From Myxococcales bacterium (GTDB lineage Bacteria; Myxococcota_A; Polyangia; Polyangiales; Polyangiaceae), in the NCBI GenBank assembly GCA_016703425.1, contig JADJCA010000012.1, positions 186,001 through 250,000 of the forward strand: a stretch of DNA of 64,000 nt, written 5' to 3'. Shown here one piece after another: positions 33,910-41,831 of this stretch. Within the stretch, counting starts at the first letter, position 1. The number at the start of each line of letters is the position of its first letter. Under the pieces are notes generated by a model. The model worked only from the letters and a program-made list of their open reading frames with translations, ran no database searches and was not told the DNA's origin. A program made the position numbers and the translations under genes.

Positions 33910-34836
33910 ATGGCCATTGGACTCGACGTTCGCTCGGCCCTGACGGAGAACCTCTATTTGAAGTTCTTGTCGTTCGCGCTCGCGCTGCTGCTCTATTCGT
34001 CGTTCCACGGTACGCAAGACGCGCAGCGATCGATCTCCGTCAATTTGCTCCTCGTCATGCCGCAGGACAGTGGCAACCGTGTCCTCGTCAGCCCCGTGCC
34101 GGAGACCTTGCGTCTTACGCTGCGGGGACCTCGCTCCGCGCTCGATGAGCTTCGTGCCGACGACGTTGGCAACATCCAGGTCGTGCTCCGTTCGAGCTCG
34201 GAGCGTCGCGTCCGCCTCGAACCAGCGATGGTTCACGTGCCGCCCAACGTGCGCGTCGAGCAGATTGACCCACCGACCATCGACCTCAACTGGGAGGACG
34301 TGGTCGTTCGCGACTTGCCCGTGCAAGTCAGCGTCGTCGGCTCGCCGGCTCAGGGGTTCGTGGTCAAGAACGTGCCCGTCGCCGAGCCGGTTCGGGTCCG
34401 CGTGCGGGGTCCCAAGAGCGAGATCATGGTCCTGCAACACGTGCGCGCCGATCCCTTCGAGGTCGCCGGTCTCGTCGAGGGAACGTACACGCGGCAGCTC
34501 GCGCTTGATCGGCCGCGCGGGCGCGTCTTGATGGATACGTCCTCGCAGAGCGTTCAGGTCACGACGGAGATCGCCCGCGAGGTCGTCGAGCGCTCGTTCG
34601 TGAAGCTCCCAGTCGCGGTCGTTGGCAATCCCAAGGCGAAGGTTCAGCCGGCCGAGGTCGACGTTCGCCTCGTTTGCCCGACGGACATCGTGCGCGCCCT
34701 TCGGCCCGAGCAGATCGTCCCACACGTCACGCTCCGCCCCACGACCCCGAACGGCAGCGAGTCTCTTCCCATTGAGGTGTCCGTCGACAAGTGCGAGCCG
34801 CACATCACGCCGCGGACCGTCGTCGTGCGCTGGTGA
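33910..34836 (+). CDS. cdaR: CdaA regulator, YbbR-domain protein
   Basis: 308 residues from ATG 33910 (GTG 33895, overlapping the cdaA end, is an alternative). A single N-terminal membrane helix (NLYLKFLSFALALLLYSSFH) anchors an extracytoplasmic part with several YbbR repeats, recognised by segments like SPVPETLRLTLRGPRSALDE and RVRVRGPKSEIMVLQHV. CdaR binds CdaA and modulates c-di-AMP production. In Firmicutes glmM comes next; here a small Cys-rich lipoprotein gene overlaps the stop instead. Confidence 0.9.
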   Translation: MAIGLDVRSALTENLYLKFLSFALALLLYSSFHGTQDAQRSISVNLLLVMPQDSGNRVLVSPVPETLRLTLRGPRSALDELRADDVGNIQVVLRSSSERRVRLEPAMVHVPPNVRVEQIDPPTIDLNWEDVVVRDLPVQVSVVGSPAQGFVVKNVPVAEPVRVRVRGPKSEIMVLQHVRADPFEVAGLVEGTYTRQLALDRPRGRVLMDTSSQSVQVTTEIAREVVERSFVKLPVAVVGNPKAKVQPAEVDVRLVCPTDIVRALRPEQIVPHVTLRPTTPNGSESLPIEVSVDKCEPHITPRTVVVRW

Positions 34837-35183
34837 AGGCCTTCACCCTTCTGTCGCTGATGGCGTTGGCGACCAAGCTCGTCACCGGGTGTTCGCCGGA
34901 GGCTTCCAAGGAGCCGGGCCTCCCTTGCGACAACGCGATCCAGTGCCGTGAAGGCTACACGTGCTTGGCCTCCAAGAACGGCGTGTCGGGTCAGTGCATC
35001 GAGCCGGTCTGCAGCCGTGCTTGCAAGGTCGACGGGGACTGCAAGGGCATTCGCGTCGATGCCGCGGGAGGCGAGTGCTTCGTTTGCCGTGATGTGTCGG
35101 GGTGCAAAAGCGGCGGACCCGGCTACTCCGCCGAAGCGGGCGCCGGGTCCTTCGCGTGCGTTGATCGGTGCGTCGCGCAGTAG
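34833..35183 (+). CDS. Small Cys-rich lipoprotein of the cdaA operon
   Basis: 116 residues from GTG 34833, with a GTGA overlap to the cdaR stop, so translationally coupled. Signal peptide and lipobox VTGC (Cys20). The mature ~95 residues carry about a dozen cysteines (LPCDNAIQCREGYTCL, CSRACKVDGDCKG, GECFVCRDVSGC), suggesting a disulfide-rich extracellular fold similar to the Cys-rich EGF-like lipoproteins common in this phylum. Its place at the end of a c-di-AMP operon hints at an envelope role, but nothing in the sequence gives a function. Confidence 0.82.
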   Translation: MKAFTLLSLMALATKLVTGCSPEASKEPGLPCDNAIQCREGYTCLASKNGVSGQCIEPVCSRACKVDGDCKGIRVDAAGGECFVCRDVSGCKSGGPGYSAEAGAGSFACVDRCVAQ

Positions 35184-35188
35184 CGACT

Positions 35189-35947
35189 TCAGCTCTCGAG
35201 AGCGACGGAGCCCGCGAGGGCGTGACCTGAGCGATTCGACCGAAGGTGCGGACGAAGACCGAGGGCACGCAAGGTCGACATCGCTACGCGAACCCGCGCG
35301 AGGCCCGCAGCGCGCAGGATCCGCTCGCCTGGCCATCCGGCGTCCATGAGCTCGGTCGACGTCACCGTGGTGCCAGCTCGCAGCGCGAGCGCTTCGAGAA
35401 TTCGACCGAGAGTGGGCCGGTTCGTGAGGTCGATGCGGCGGCCGCCGCTCTCGAACCAGGCGCCCGCGCGGCCGACGCGTAGCGGACCTGCGTCGCACTG
35501 GGCAAGGTCGAAGTGGCTGCCGGCGGGAACCACCGCCGAGTCGCGCGGCCGCGACTCGGGAGCGCGCTCCGTCTGGCCGCCGCCGGACAAGAGCACCGTC
35601 GCGTGGGGCGTGGCCGCGAGCACCAAGGCCATGAGGGCGCCGGCTTCGTGAGGCGAGAGCGAGGCTTGCGTGACCACCACGCTCGAGAGCGAGAGCTCCG
35701 CGAGCCGCGCCGCGAGCCGGTCCCTCGTGGAGCCGCTGGCGAGCGCGTCGAGGCGAAGGGCGTGGGCCGCCTCGCCGAAGAGGTCGTCCTCCGTCACGGG
35801 CCCGAGCAGGTCAACGCGGAGGCGTCGACCGTCAAGCTGGACCTTCACGGCGGGCACAGCCCGCAGCGGCGCGCGCTCGCTGAATTCTGAGCCTTCGAGG
35901 GTCGAGAGAGAGTCGGCGAAACTCGGGGCGGCGGGTAGGAGGAACAT
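35189..35947 (-). CDS. Winged-helix DNA-binding (OmpR/PhoB-type C-terminal) protein
   Basis: 252 residues from ATG 35947, favoured over ATG 35953 because GAAGG lies seven bases upstream. The N-terminal ~150 residues have an alpha/beta pattern (VTEDDLFGEAAHALRLDALA, SSVVVTQASLSPHEAGALMA) without recognised receiver-domain aspartates. The C-terminal ~90 residues match the trans_reg_C winged helix: RRIDLTNRPTLGRILEALAL, TVTSTELMDAGWPGE, RVRVAMSTLRALGL. A DNA-binding regulator, target unknown. It ends 5 bp from the convergent lipoprotein gene. Confidence 0.78.
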   Translation of the reverse strand: MFLLPAAPSFADSLSTLEGSEFSERAPLRAVPAVKVQLDGRRLRVDLLGPVTEDDLFGEAAHALRLDALASGSTRDRLAARLAELSLSSVVVTQASLSPHEAGALMALVLAATPHATVLLSGGGQTERAPESRPRDSAVVPAGSHFDLAQCDAGPLRVGRAGAWFESGGRRIDLTNRPTLGRILEALALRAGTTVTSTELMDAGWPGERILRAAGLARVRVAMSTLRALGLRPHLRSNRSGHALAGSVALES

Positions 35948-36264
35948 GACCATCCCTTCAGCAAGCGCCGGGCCGGAGCGTAAATGCGTGAAAGTTCTCG
36001 TCGCCGCGGTCTCGAACGCACACGGGGTGCAAGGCTCCCGGGGACTTCGACGAACGGATTTGCACACGAAGCACCGCCGTTTCGGGAGGGGGTGGGGGTC
36101 AGAGGCCTCCGCCGCCGCACGGGCCGCTCCCGTGGCGGAGCACACGAGGTCCCTCCCGGTGCGCGCGCGCACGCCCCGCCCGCGCACGCCCGCGAATCGA
36201 CTTGGTACAAAGCGCCGTCGGACGCCGCCGGCGCGAGGGCACGGGCGTTGCGCAAGGGGACCCC
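35948..36264. other. Divergent intergenic region (winged-helix gene / lipoprotein gene)
   Basis: 317 bp without a credible gene. A dyad CACGGG-CCGCT-CCCGTG spans 36118-36134. TTGGTACAAAG near 36203 could be part of a promoter for the lipoprotein gene, but no complete -35/-10 pair is convincing. Confidence 0.35.
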
Positions 36265-36543
36265 ATGATCAGCAAACCCGCTTGCGTCGCATTCGCCGCC
36301 CTCGTCTCCATCGCCAGCGTCAGCATCGGATGCAGCGCCTCCGATGGCGCGGCATCAACCGAAGAGAGCCAGGACTCCGCCGTCGACCCGGCGCTCGTGG
36401 ACAGCGCCGAAAGCGGGCACGTCGACCCCAAGATGCGCTTCTTCTTCGAGCACGGCTGGGCGTGCTTCGAGGCGGGCTCGTACTGGACTTGTTGCACCAC
36501 GTTTCCCAGCGGCCGCAAGGCGTGCGTCGACAGCGACGGCTAA
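36265..36543 (+). CDS. Small lipoprotein
   Basis: 92 residues with AAGGGGA seven bases or less before ATG 36265. Signal peptide with lipobox SIGC (Cys23). The mature part is short and acidic, ending in an aromatic/cysteine-rich patch (FFFEHGWACFEAGSYWTCCT). No domain known. A loosely paired GC hairpin (GGCCCGA...TCGGGGGCC, 36544-36564) follows the stop. Secreted small Cys-containing lipoproteins are frequent in Polyangia. Confidence 0.72.
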   Translation: MISKPACVAFAALVSIASVSIGCSASDGAASTEESQDSAVDPALVDSAESGHVDPKMRFFFEHGWACFEAGSYWTCCTTFPSGRKACVDSDG

Positions 36544-36617
36544 GGCCCGAATCGCTCGGGGGCCGCACGAGCCACATTTGCGCGCCGCACCAGCCGTCGC
36601 GTAACTTGGCTCTCCTG

Positions 36618-37157
36618 ATGGAAAGCCTTGCCCCCCGTTGCAGTCAGCCGCTTCGAAAGACCGGCATCGATTGGGTCTTCTCGTGCGGTCGCTGCGGCGG
36701 CATCTTCGCGGCTCGAATCGTAGGGCCGCTCGGTCAGGGAGTGGTGGCGGCGGCGACGGCGGCCAGTGAGTCCGCAGCGACACGCGTCGCGACGGCTGCG
36801 CCCGTGGCGTGCCCGACGTGTCGCCGCCCCACGACGCGCGAGACCTTTCGCGGGATTGACGTCGACCGCTGCAGCGCCCACGGCATCTGGTTCGACCGCG
36901 ATGAGATCCTCCACGTGATGAAGGGCGAGCGGCCGGGTACCCTCAAGGGCCTCGGCGGCGTCGGCGCGGGCCTCGCCGCCGCCGCGGCCGCATCGACCGA
37001 CACGTCCCCGACGCGCGCGCGCGCCGCTTCGTCGATCGATCTCGCGGATGTCGGGCTCGAGACCGCGCTCCCGGTCATCGAGGCCAACGTCGAAGCCGCC
37101 GACGCGGCTGCGTGGATGCTCGTCGACATGGTGGCGGGCCTCTTCGACAAGGAGTGA
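36618..37157 (+). CDS. zf-TFIIB-like zinc-ribbon protein
   Basis: 179 residues from ATG 36618. Two paired-cysteine knuckles: FSCGRCGGIF near residue 25, and the zf-TFIIB-type block CPTCRRPTTRETFRGIDVDR followed by CSAHGIWFDRDEI (about 59-91), where the second Cys pair is C-x2-H. Such domains bind one zinc and probably nucleic acid or protein. The remainder is alanine-rich and helical, with a possible hydrophobic C-terminal helix. Function unknown. Convergent with the SUMF1-like gene 13 bp away. Confidence 0.75.
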   Translation: MESLAPRCSQPLRKTGIDWVFSCGRCGGIFAARIVGPLGQGVVAAATAASESAATRVATAAPVACPTCRRPTTRETFRGIDVDRCSAHGIWFDRDEILHVMKGERPGTLKGLGGVGAGLAAAAAASTDTSPTRARAASSIDLADVGLETALPVIEANVEAADAAAWMLVDMVAGLFDKE

Positions 37158-37170
37158 CTCGCGACTCCAC

Positions 37171-38172
37171 CTACGGCGACCGCGCGCAACGAAAGCCTGC
37201 CATCACGAGCCGGAAGCCGCCCGGGTGATGCACGCGGTTGGTGACGCGCAGGCCCGGTCCGTCGTAGTTGAACGCTCCGCCGCGCAAGACGCGCTCGCAC
37301 GTCGTCGGGATCGGGTTCGACCCGGTGAAGCCCTGTTTGCCACCTCTGCGGAGCTCGTCCTGGCTGGCCAGGATCGCCTTGCAGTCGCCCGGCTCGCCGC
37401 GGTCTTTGCCGCTTCGTGTGTAGGCGACGGGATCGTATTCGTCCTCTGTCCACTCCCAGACGTTGCCGGCGAGATCCTGGTGGCCGAACGGTCCTCGCCC
37501 CAAAGGATGAGCGCCAACATCGTCCGTGGCGCCGCTCCCGAGCGCGCGTCCGAACGTCGCGTGGGCCCGCGTCGGCGCGTCGTCGCCCCAAGGAAAGCGT
37601 CGTTCGTCGTCGCCGCGCGCGGCGCGCTCCCACTCGGCTTCCCGCGGCAGGCGCTTGTCTCGGAATCGGCAATACGCTGAAGCGTCATCCCAGCTCACGC
37701 CGACGACGGGCTGCGCAGGGCGACGAAACGAGGCCTCGGGGCCCGCGTGGTTCTTCGCGGCGGCTCGCGGGTCGGGCGGCGCGCAGGCCTTGGCGTGGAC
37801 GCACTCCGCGTAGGCCGCGTTCGTGACCTCGGTCTCGTCCAAGTAGAAGGCCTCGAGCGTGACGCGGTGCTTTGGGCGCTCGTCGGCTTCGCCGCCCGCG
37901 TCGGCGCCCATGGCGAAGGAGCCGGCGGGGACCAAGAGCATCCCAACGGGGGCGCGAGGTGGCCCCGTGTCTGCATCATCGGCGTCGGCCGCCGCGTCGC
38001 CTCCTCGAAGGGGGGAGGGCGTGCGGCTCGCGGGGGCGCCTTCCGGGGCAACGCGGGCGACGGGGGCGACGGGGGCGCTCGCGGGGGCCGGCGGTGCCGC
38101 GGGCGCGTCCGGCGCGCCGCCGCTGGTCTTCGCGCAGCCAATCAAGAGCACCAAGCCGAGGGCAAGCCGCAC
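37171..38172 (-). CDS. SUMF1/FGE-sulfatase-domain lipoprotein, catalytic Cys absent
   Basis: 333 residues. Lipobox LIGC (Cys13), then an Ala/Pro-rich linker to ~72. The C-terminal ~250 residues are a formylglycine-generating-enzyme-type domain: LVPAGSFAMGADAGGEADER, LDETEVTNAAYAECV, PVVGVSWDDASAYCRFRDK, LPREAEWERAARG, DLAGNVWEWTEDEY, RVLRGGAFNYDGPGLRVTNR, GFRCARSP. The two catalytic cysteines that true FGE carries shortly after the RGGS/A block are missing, so it is probably not an aminoacyl-modifying enzyme. SUMF1-like lipoproteins are expanded in Myxococcota, possibly as binding domains. It lies on the opposite strand from its neighbours. Confidence 0.85.
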   Translation of the reverse strand: MRLALGLVLLIGCAKTSGGAPDAPAAPPAPASAPVAPVARVAPEGAPASRTPSPLRGGDAAADADDADTGPPRAPVGMLLVPAGSFAMGADAGGEADERPKHRVTLEAFYLDETEVTNAAYAECVHAKACAPPDPRAAAKNHAGPEASFRRPAQPVVGVSWDDASAYCRFRDKRLPREAEWERAARGDDERRFPWGDDAPTRAHATFGRALGSGATDDVGAHPLGRGPFGHQDLAGNVWEWTEDEYDPVAYTRSGKDRGEPGDCKAILASQDELRRGGKQGFTGSNPIPTTCERVLRGGAFNYDGPGLRVTNRVHHPGGFRLVMAGFRCARSP

Positions 38173-38253
38173 GCGACCTTCTAGCGCGAATCGAGCGTCT
38201 TCGAAAAGGAATGGGGGTCGACCAAGGCGACGACCCGTGGCAAAAAGCTCCCA

Positions 38254-38766
38254 ATGAGCGAGCCGCCTCCCCGCGACAACGTCGCCCCGCTAGGCACGTG
38301 GACTGGCCCGTCGCACGCCGCGCCCTATGCCGTGAGTCGCATGGCGCCCTCCTTCTCGCTCGTCAACGTGGCCGAGGAGATCGAGCGCGCCGACCAGACG
38401 ATTGCCACCATGGCCACTGGCAAGCTTGAGCTCATCGCCCGACAAATGCGTGCGCTCCGCGACGAAGCCGAGGCGGTGCTGGCGGCCGCGAAGCGCGACG
38501 CCGAGCTTCACCGCGTGAAGTGCAACTTCGAGAAGAAGCCCGGCGGCGTCTACCACCTCTACCGAAGGGATTCGGGCGAGCACTACTTCTCGTTGATGGC
38601 ACCGGACGAATGGACGCGCGCCTATCCGCAAGCGTACGTGGCTTCGTACCGGCTCGAGGCCGACGCGTCCTTCACGCCGCTTGGCGAAGCAGCCGCGCGC
38701 GACCAAGCGCGGGGCGAGGCGCTGTCGAGCCTCGCGCGGCTCGGCTCCGGCGAAGCGGCGAAGTAG
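38254..38766 (+). CDS. DUF2452 family protein
   Basis: 170 residues following the DUF2452 pattern: APYAVSRMAPSFSLVNVAEE, ADQTIATMATGKLELIARQM, LHRVKCNFEKKPGGVYHLYR, and GEHYFSLMAPDEW. The family is cytoplasmic, found in bacteria and some eukaryotes, and of unknown function. No signal peptide; the central segment is a long amphipathic helix. Divergent from the SUMF1-like gene (81 bp) and convergent with lolD. Confidence 0.85.
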   Translation: MSEPPPRDNVAPLGTWTGPSHAAPYAVSRMAPSFSLVNVAEEIERADQTIATMATGKLELIARQMRALRDEAEAVLAAAKRDAELHRVKCNFEKKPGGVYHLYRRDSGEHYFSLMAPDEWTRAYPQAYVASYRLEADASFTPLGEAAARDQARGEALSSLARLGSGEAAK

Positions 38767-38788
38767 AACGGTGCGGTGTCGCGGCGAG

Positions 38789-39518
38789 CTAAGCCGCCGG
38801 CGACTCGGACTTGCGCGCGCGCGAGCCTTCGCCGCGGCCTTCGTCCTTCTCGACGCGGCCGTCTTTGAGGGTGACGACCCGAGGCATCGACTCGGCGAGC
38901 GACATGTTGTGGGTAACGACGATGATCGTCGTGCCGCGCTGCTCGTTGATGCGGAAGAAGAGCTCGTGAATCTGTTGGCTCGTCCCTGAGTCGAGGTTGC
39001 CGGTCGGTTCGTCGGCTAGGATGAGCTTTGGCTCGAGGACGAGGGCTCGCGCCAACGCGACGCGTTGCTGCTCGCCGCCGGAAAGCTCACCGGGGCGGTG
39101 CAAGGCTCGTTCGCGGAGCCCCACCTCTTCGAGGAGCGCCGATGCGCGCACCTCGAGGTCCTTGCGCGGCCGCCCTTGGATCAGGCCCGGCATCATGACG
39201 TTCTCGAGGGCGTTGAACTCGGGCAGGAGGTGGTGAAACTGGAAGACGAAGCCGATGGTCCGGTTCCTGAGGTCTGCGAGCCGCGTACTCGAGAGCGAGG
39301 TGATCTCTTCACCGTCGATGCGAATGGAACCGCTCGAGGGGATGTCGTGTGCCCATGCAATGGAGGAACGTAGACTTCCCCGCACCCGACTGCCCCACGA
39401 CACCGACCATCTCGCCGGCGCCGATGGTGATGTCGATGCCCCGAAGCACGTCGAGCGTCCGTCCCATGTGGTGGAACGACTTCTTTACGTTCGCGGCGAC
39501 GACGAGGGGCTCGGCCAA
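38789..39518 (-). pseudogene. lolD: Lipoprotein-releasing ABC ATPase LolD, frameshifted
   Basis: Read on the minus strand, residues 1-57 (VVAANVKKSFHHMGRTLDVL; Walker A GQSGAGKST; LHCMGT) lie in one frame from ATG 39518. The rest (DIPSSGSIRIDGEEIT, Q-loop VFQFHHLLPEF, signature LSGGEQQRVALARAL, Walker B LILADEPTGNLD, H-loop VTHN) lies in another frame that is open from 39403 to 38789. The break is at about 39347: ACACGAC where ACACTCGAC (T-L-D) would be expected, as if two bases were missing. As given, the gene yields only a 69-residue N-terminal fragment or a 204-residue protein lacking Walker A. LolD powers lipoprotein export with LolC/E, whose gene is just upstream. Sequence error is a real possibility. 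Confidence 0.85.
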
Positions 39519-39564
39519 GGCAGAAGACCTCTAGCACGAAGTGGCGGCGGTGCGTGAACTGGCG

Positions 39565-40998
39565 CTACTCGTAGCGTAGGCCGTCGACGGGCCGGATGCG
39601 TGAAGCGGCCTTCGCCGGGTAGATCGTGGAGAGCGTGCAGATGGTCAGGGCCGCGAGCGCGACAAGCAGGAAGTCCTGCAGCTCCACGTTCACCGGCAGC
39701 TTGTCGATGTAGTAGACCTCGGGGTTCAAGGGGAGCCCGAACCAGCTGAGGCCCAGGCACAGCGCCATGGCCATGGTCACGCCGAAGGCCGTGCCGATGG
39801 CGCCGATGATCATGCCTTCGCCCATGAAGGTGCGCAAAATGGCTGTGTCGCTCGCGCCCATGGCTTTGAGAATCGCGATCTCCTTGCCCTTCTCGGTGAC
39901 CATCAAGAGGAGCGTGCACACGATGCAGAAGCTCGCCACCATGATGGCGATCGACAAGATCAAGAACATCGCGAAGCGCTCCAGCTTGAGCGCGGAGAAG
40001 AGGTTGCGGTTGATCTCGCGCCAATCGCGGACGCGAAGGTCCCCCCGCGCGACTTGCGCGCGAACCAGCGGGGTCACTTGATCGGTCGCTTGAACGTCCT
40101 TCGAGCGGAGGTCCACGAAGTGAACCTTCCCCGGTAGGTCAAAGTACTGCTGCGCGACGTCGAGCGTCACGTAGACATGCGAGGCGTCGTATTCGTACAT
40201 CCCGCTGTAGAAGATCGCCGCGACGCGGAACTTCTTCATGCGCGGCAAGACGCCCATCGGGCCTAGGTCGCCGAGCGGGGAGACCAGCGTGACCTCGTCG
40301 CCGACGTACACGTGGAGCGTCTTGGCGAGCTCGCGGCCGATGACGACGCTTGGGAAGAGCGGCTTGAGGGACATCGCCTCGCGCACGCTTGGATCGAGGT
40401 CGTCGGGCAGTGGAAGGATGTCTTTGCCCTTCAAGAAGCGCTCGCCGTTCTTGCCGACGCCGACCACCTCGTCGGCGGGCAGGCGCCGAAGCTTGTCGGG
40501 GTCTGAGAGGTACTCGAAGCGGCCGACCTCGATGTTGGCTTTGAGATCGATGACGTTGCCGATGCTCTCGGGGTCGACGCCGCGCACGATGACGCCGGCG
40601 AGGTTCGATGCGCTCTGCACCATAACCTCGCCCTGAACGACCGGCGTTGCACCGCTGACGCCCGGCACTGCGCGTGCGCCCTGCACGACCGCCTCCCAGC
40701 CCTCGAAGGCGGCGCGGCTCTCGGTGTCGATGACGATGTGAGCGTTGTTGCCCAAGATCTTGCGTTTCAGGTCGGCGCTGAAGCCGCCCATGATGCTCGA
40801 CACGCTCGACAAAGAGCAGGAGCTGAGGGCGACGCCGAAGATCGACAGCACGCTGATGATCGTGAGAAAGCCGCTCTTCTGCGACCGGACGTGGCGCGCG
40901 CCGACGAAGGCCGAGAAGCCGCGTCGCTCCAGGAGATCCAAGATGCCTGGCAAGACGGCCGCCAAGGCCGAGACCACGAGGCCAACGCCGAGGAGCAC
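39565..40998 (-). CDS. lolC: Lipoprotein-releasing ABC permease (LolC/LolE family)
   Basis: About 477 residues from GTG 40998; the frame is open up to 41208 but codon use turns typical only near 40998. LolC/E hallmarks: FVGARHVRSQKSGFLTIISV (helix 1), GGFSADLKRKILGNNAHIVI, a large periplasmic MacB-like domain (about 120-340), then NRNLFSALKLERFAMFLILS, EKGKEIAILKAMGASDTAIL and the C-terminal helices ending in IRPVDGLRYE. It extracts lipoproteins from the inner membrane using LolD. Compared with classical LolC (~400 residues) it has an extra N-terminal hydrophobic stretch. Its 5' end overlaps the membrane-protein gene upstream out of frame; an indel there may hide a gene fusion. Confidence 0.83.
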   Translation of the reverse strand: MLLGVGLVVSALAAVLPGILDLLERRGFSAFVGARHVRSQKSGFLTIISVLSIFGVALSSCSLSSVSSIMGGFSADLKRKILGNNAHIVIDTESRAAFEGWEAVVQGARAVPGVSGATPVVQGEVMVQSASNLAGVIVRGVDPESIGNVIDLKANIEVGRFEYLSDPDKLRRLPADEVVGVGKNGERFLKGKDILPLPDDLDPSVREAMSLKPLFPSVVIGRELAKTLHVYVGDEVTLVSPLGDLGPMGVLPRMKKFRVAAIFYSGMYEYDASHVYVTLDVAQQYFDLPGKVHFVDLRSKDVQATDQVTPLVRAQVARGDLRVRDWREINRNLFSALKLERFAMFLILSIAIMVASFCIVCTLLLMVTEKGKEIAILKAMGASDTAILRTFMGEGMIIGAIGTAFGVTMAMALCLGLSWFGLPLNPEVYYIDKLPVNVELQDFLLVALAALTICTLSTIYPAKAASRIRPVDGLRYE

Positions 40999-41831
40999 GG
41001 TAGCGCCACGAAGGCCAAGCGCAGGAAGCTCCGGAGGTAGCGCGAACCCCAATCGGGGCTGAAGAGAGGGCGCCGCGTCCGCGCCGAGAGACGCGTCGAC
41101 GCGTAGGCGAGGCCCATGCCGTAGAGCGGCAACGTGACGAAGAGCCCCACGCCGCCGAGCAAGAGGCCGATCACGAGGGCAACGACAAAGCCTGCAAGGT
41201 ACAGCCAAACGGCGAAGCGCTGTCCGCGCGTCGCGCGCCAGCTGGCGCCCATGGCCTGGAAGGGGGTCATGCTTGCGTCGACGACGTAGAACGGCGCGAG
41301 GGCAAAGCCGGCCGCCGGTACCGCGAGCATCGGCAGCGTGACGACGAAGGTCAGGAGCTGGAGGAGCGCCAGCGCGAGCAGCGAGAAGGCGACGCGCGGC
41401 GCGAGAGCGCGCTGGAAGTCCGCCCCGCGGATCGGTTCACCGCGGACGGCTGCCGAGAAGATGGCCAGGTACCCGCCGCGGACGACGGGAAACGTGAGGA
41501 TAGCGAGGAGCACGACGGCCGCGCTGATGCGGAAGGTCGAGTCGGCGAGTACCGCGGACACGGAGCGAGCCATCGGCGTCGTCGTCGTGAGGCGCGCAAA
41601 CTCGCCGCGGATGGATAGCGTGGTGCGCACCGCGGCCACCGTCGCCATGGTCAAGCCGGCCATGAAGGGCAGGAGCGCCGCGAAGGTGAGGAAGAGGAAG
41701 AACCAGGGCCGCTCGCGGAAGGCGAGCCACGCCACGCCGATGGCCTCGCCCATGTTCCACGGTTGCGGCTCGCCCTTTTGCCAGGGACCCTCGTCGACGG
41801 TGGCGGCGTCGCGTGTCTCTTGGCCTTTCAC
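40767..41831 (-). CDS. Multi-helix membrane protein between lysS and lolC
   Basis: The frame from ATG 41831 (ATGA overlap with the lysS stop) gives 354 residues. Residues ~25-275 hold about six membrane helices (PWFFLFLTFAALLPFMAGLT, ISAAVVLLAILTFPVV, FSLLALALLQLLTFVVTLPM, LYLAGFVVALVIGLLLGGVG) and resemble the uncharacterised membrane proteins that flank lol genes in this phylum. From about residue 278 (near 40996) the translation becomes Ser/Ala/Arg-rich and runs in the alternate frame of lolC, which suggests that the natural end is lost through an indel. No enzymatic motif. It may assist envelope assembly; unproven. Confidence 0.6.
   Translation of the reverse strand: MKGQETRDAATVDEGPWQKGEPQPWNMGEAIGVAWLAFRERPWFFLFLTFAALLPFMAGLTMATVAAVRTTLSIRGEFARLTTTTPMARSVSAVLADSTFRISAAVVLLAILTFPVVRGGYLAIFSAAVRGEPIRGADFQRALAPRVAFSLLALALLQLLTFVVTLPMLAVPAAGFALAPFYVVDASMTPFQAMGASWRATRGQRFAVWLYLAGFVVALVIGLLLGGVGLFVTLPLYGMGLAYASTRLSARTRRPLFSPDWGSRYLRSFLRLAFVALPCSSALASWSRPWRPSCQASWISWSDAASRPSSARATSGRRRAAFSRSSACCRSSASPSAPALCRACRASWAASAPT

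Noticed and set aside
37171..38172. True formylglycine-generating enzyme or sulfatase activator
   Set aside because: Catalytic Cys pair missing and no sulfatase gene nearby.
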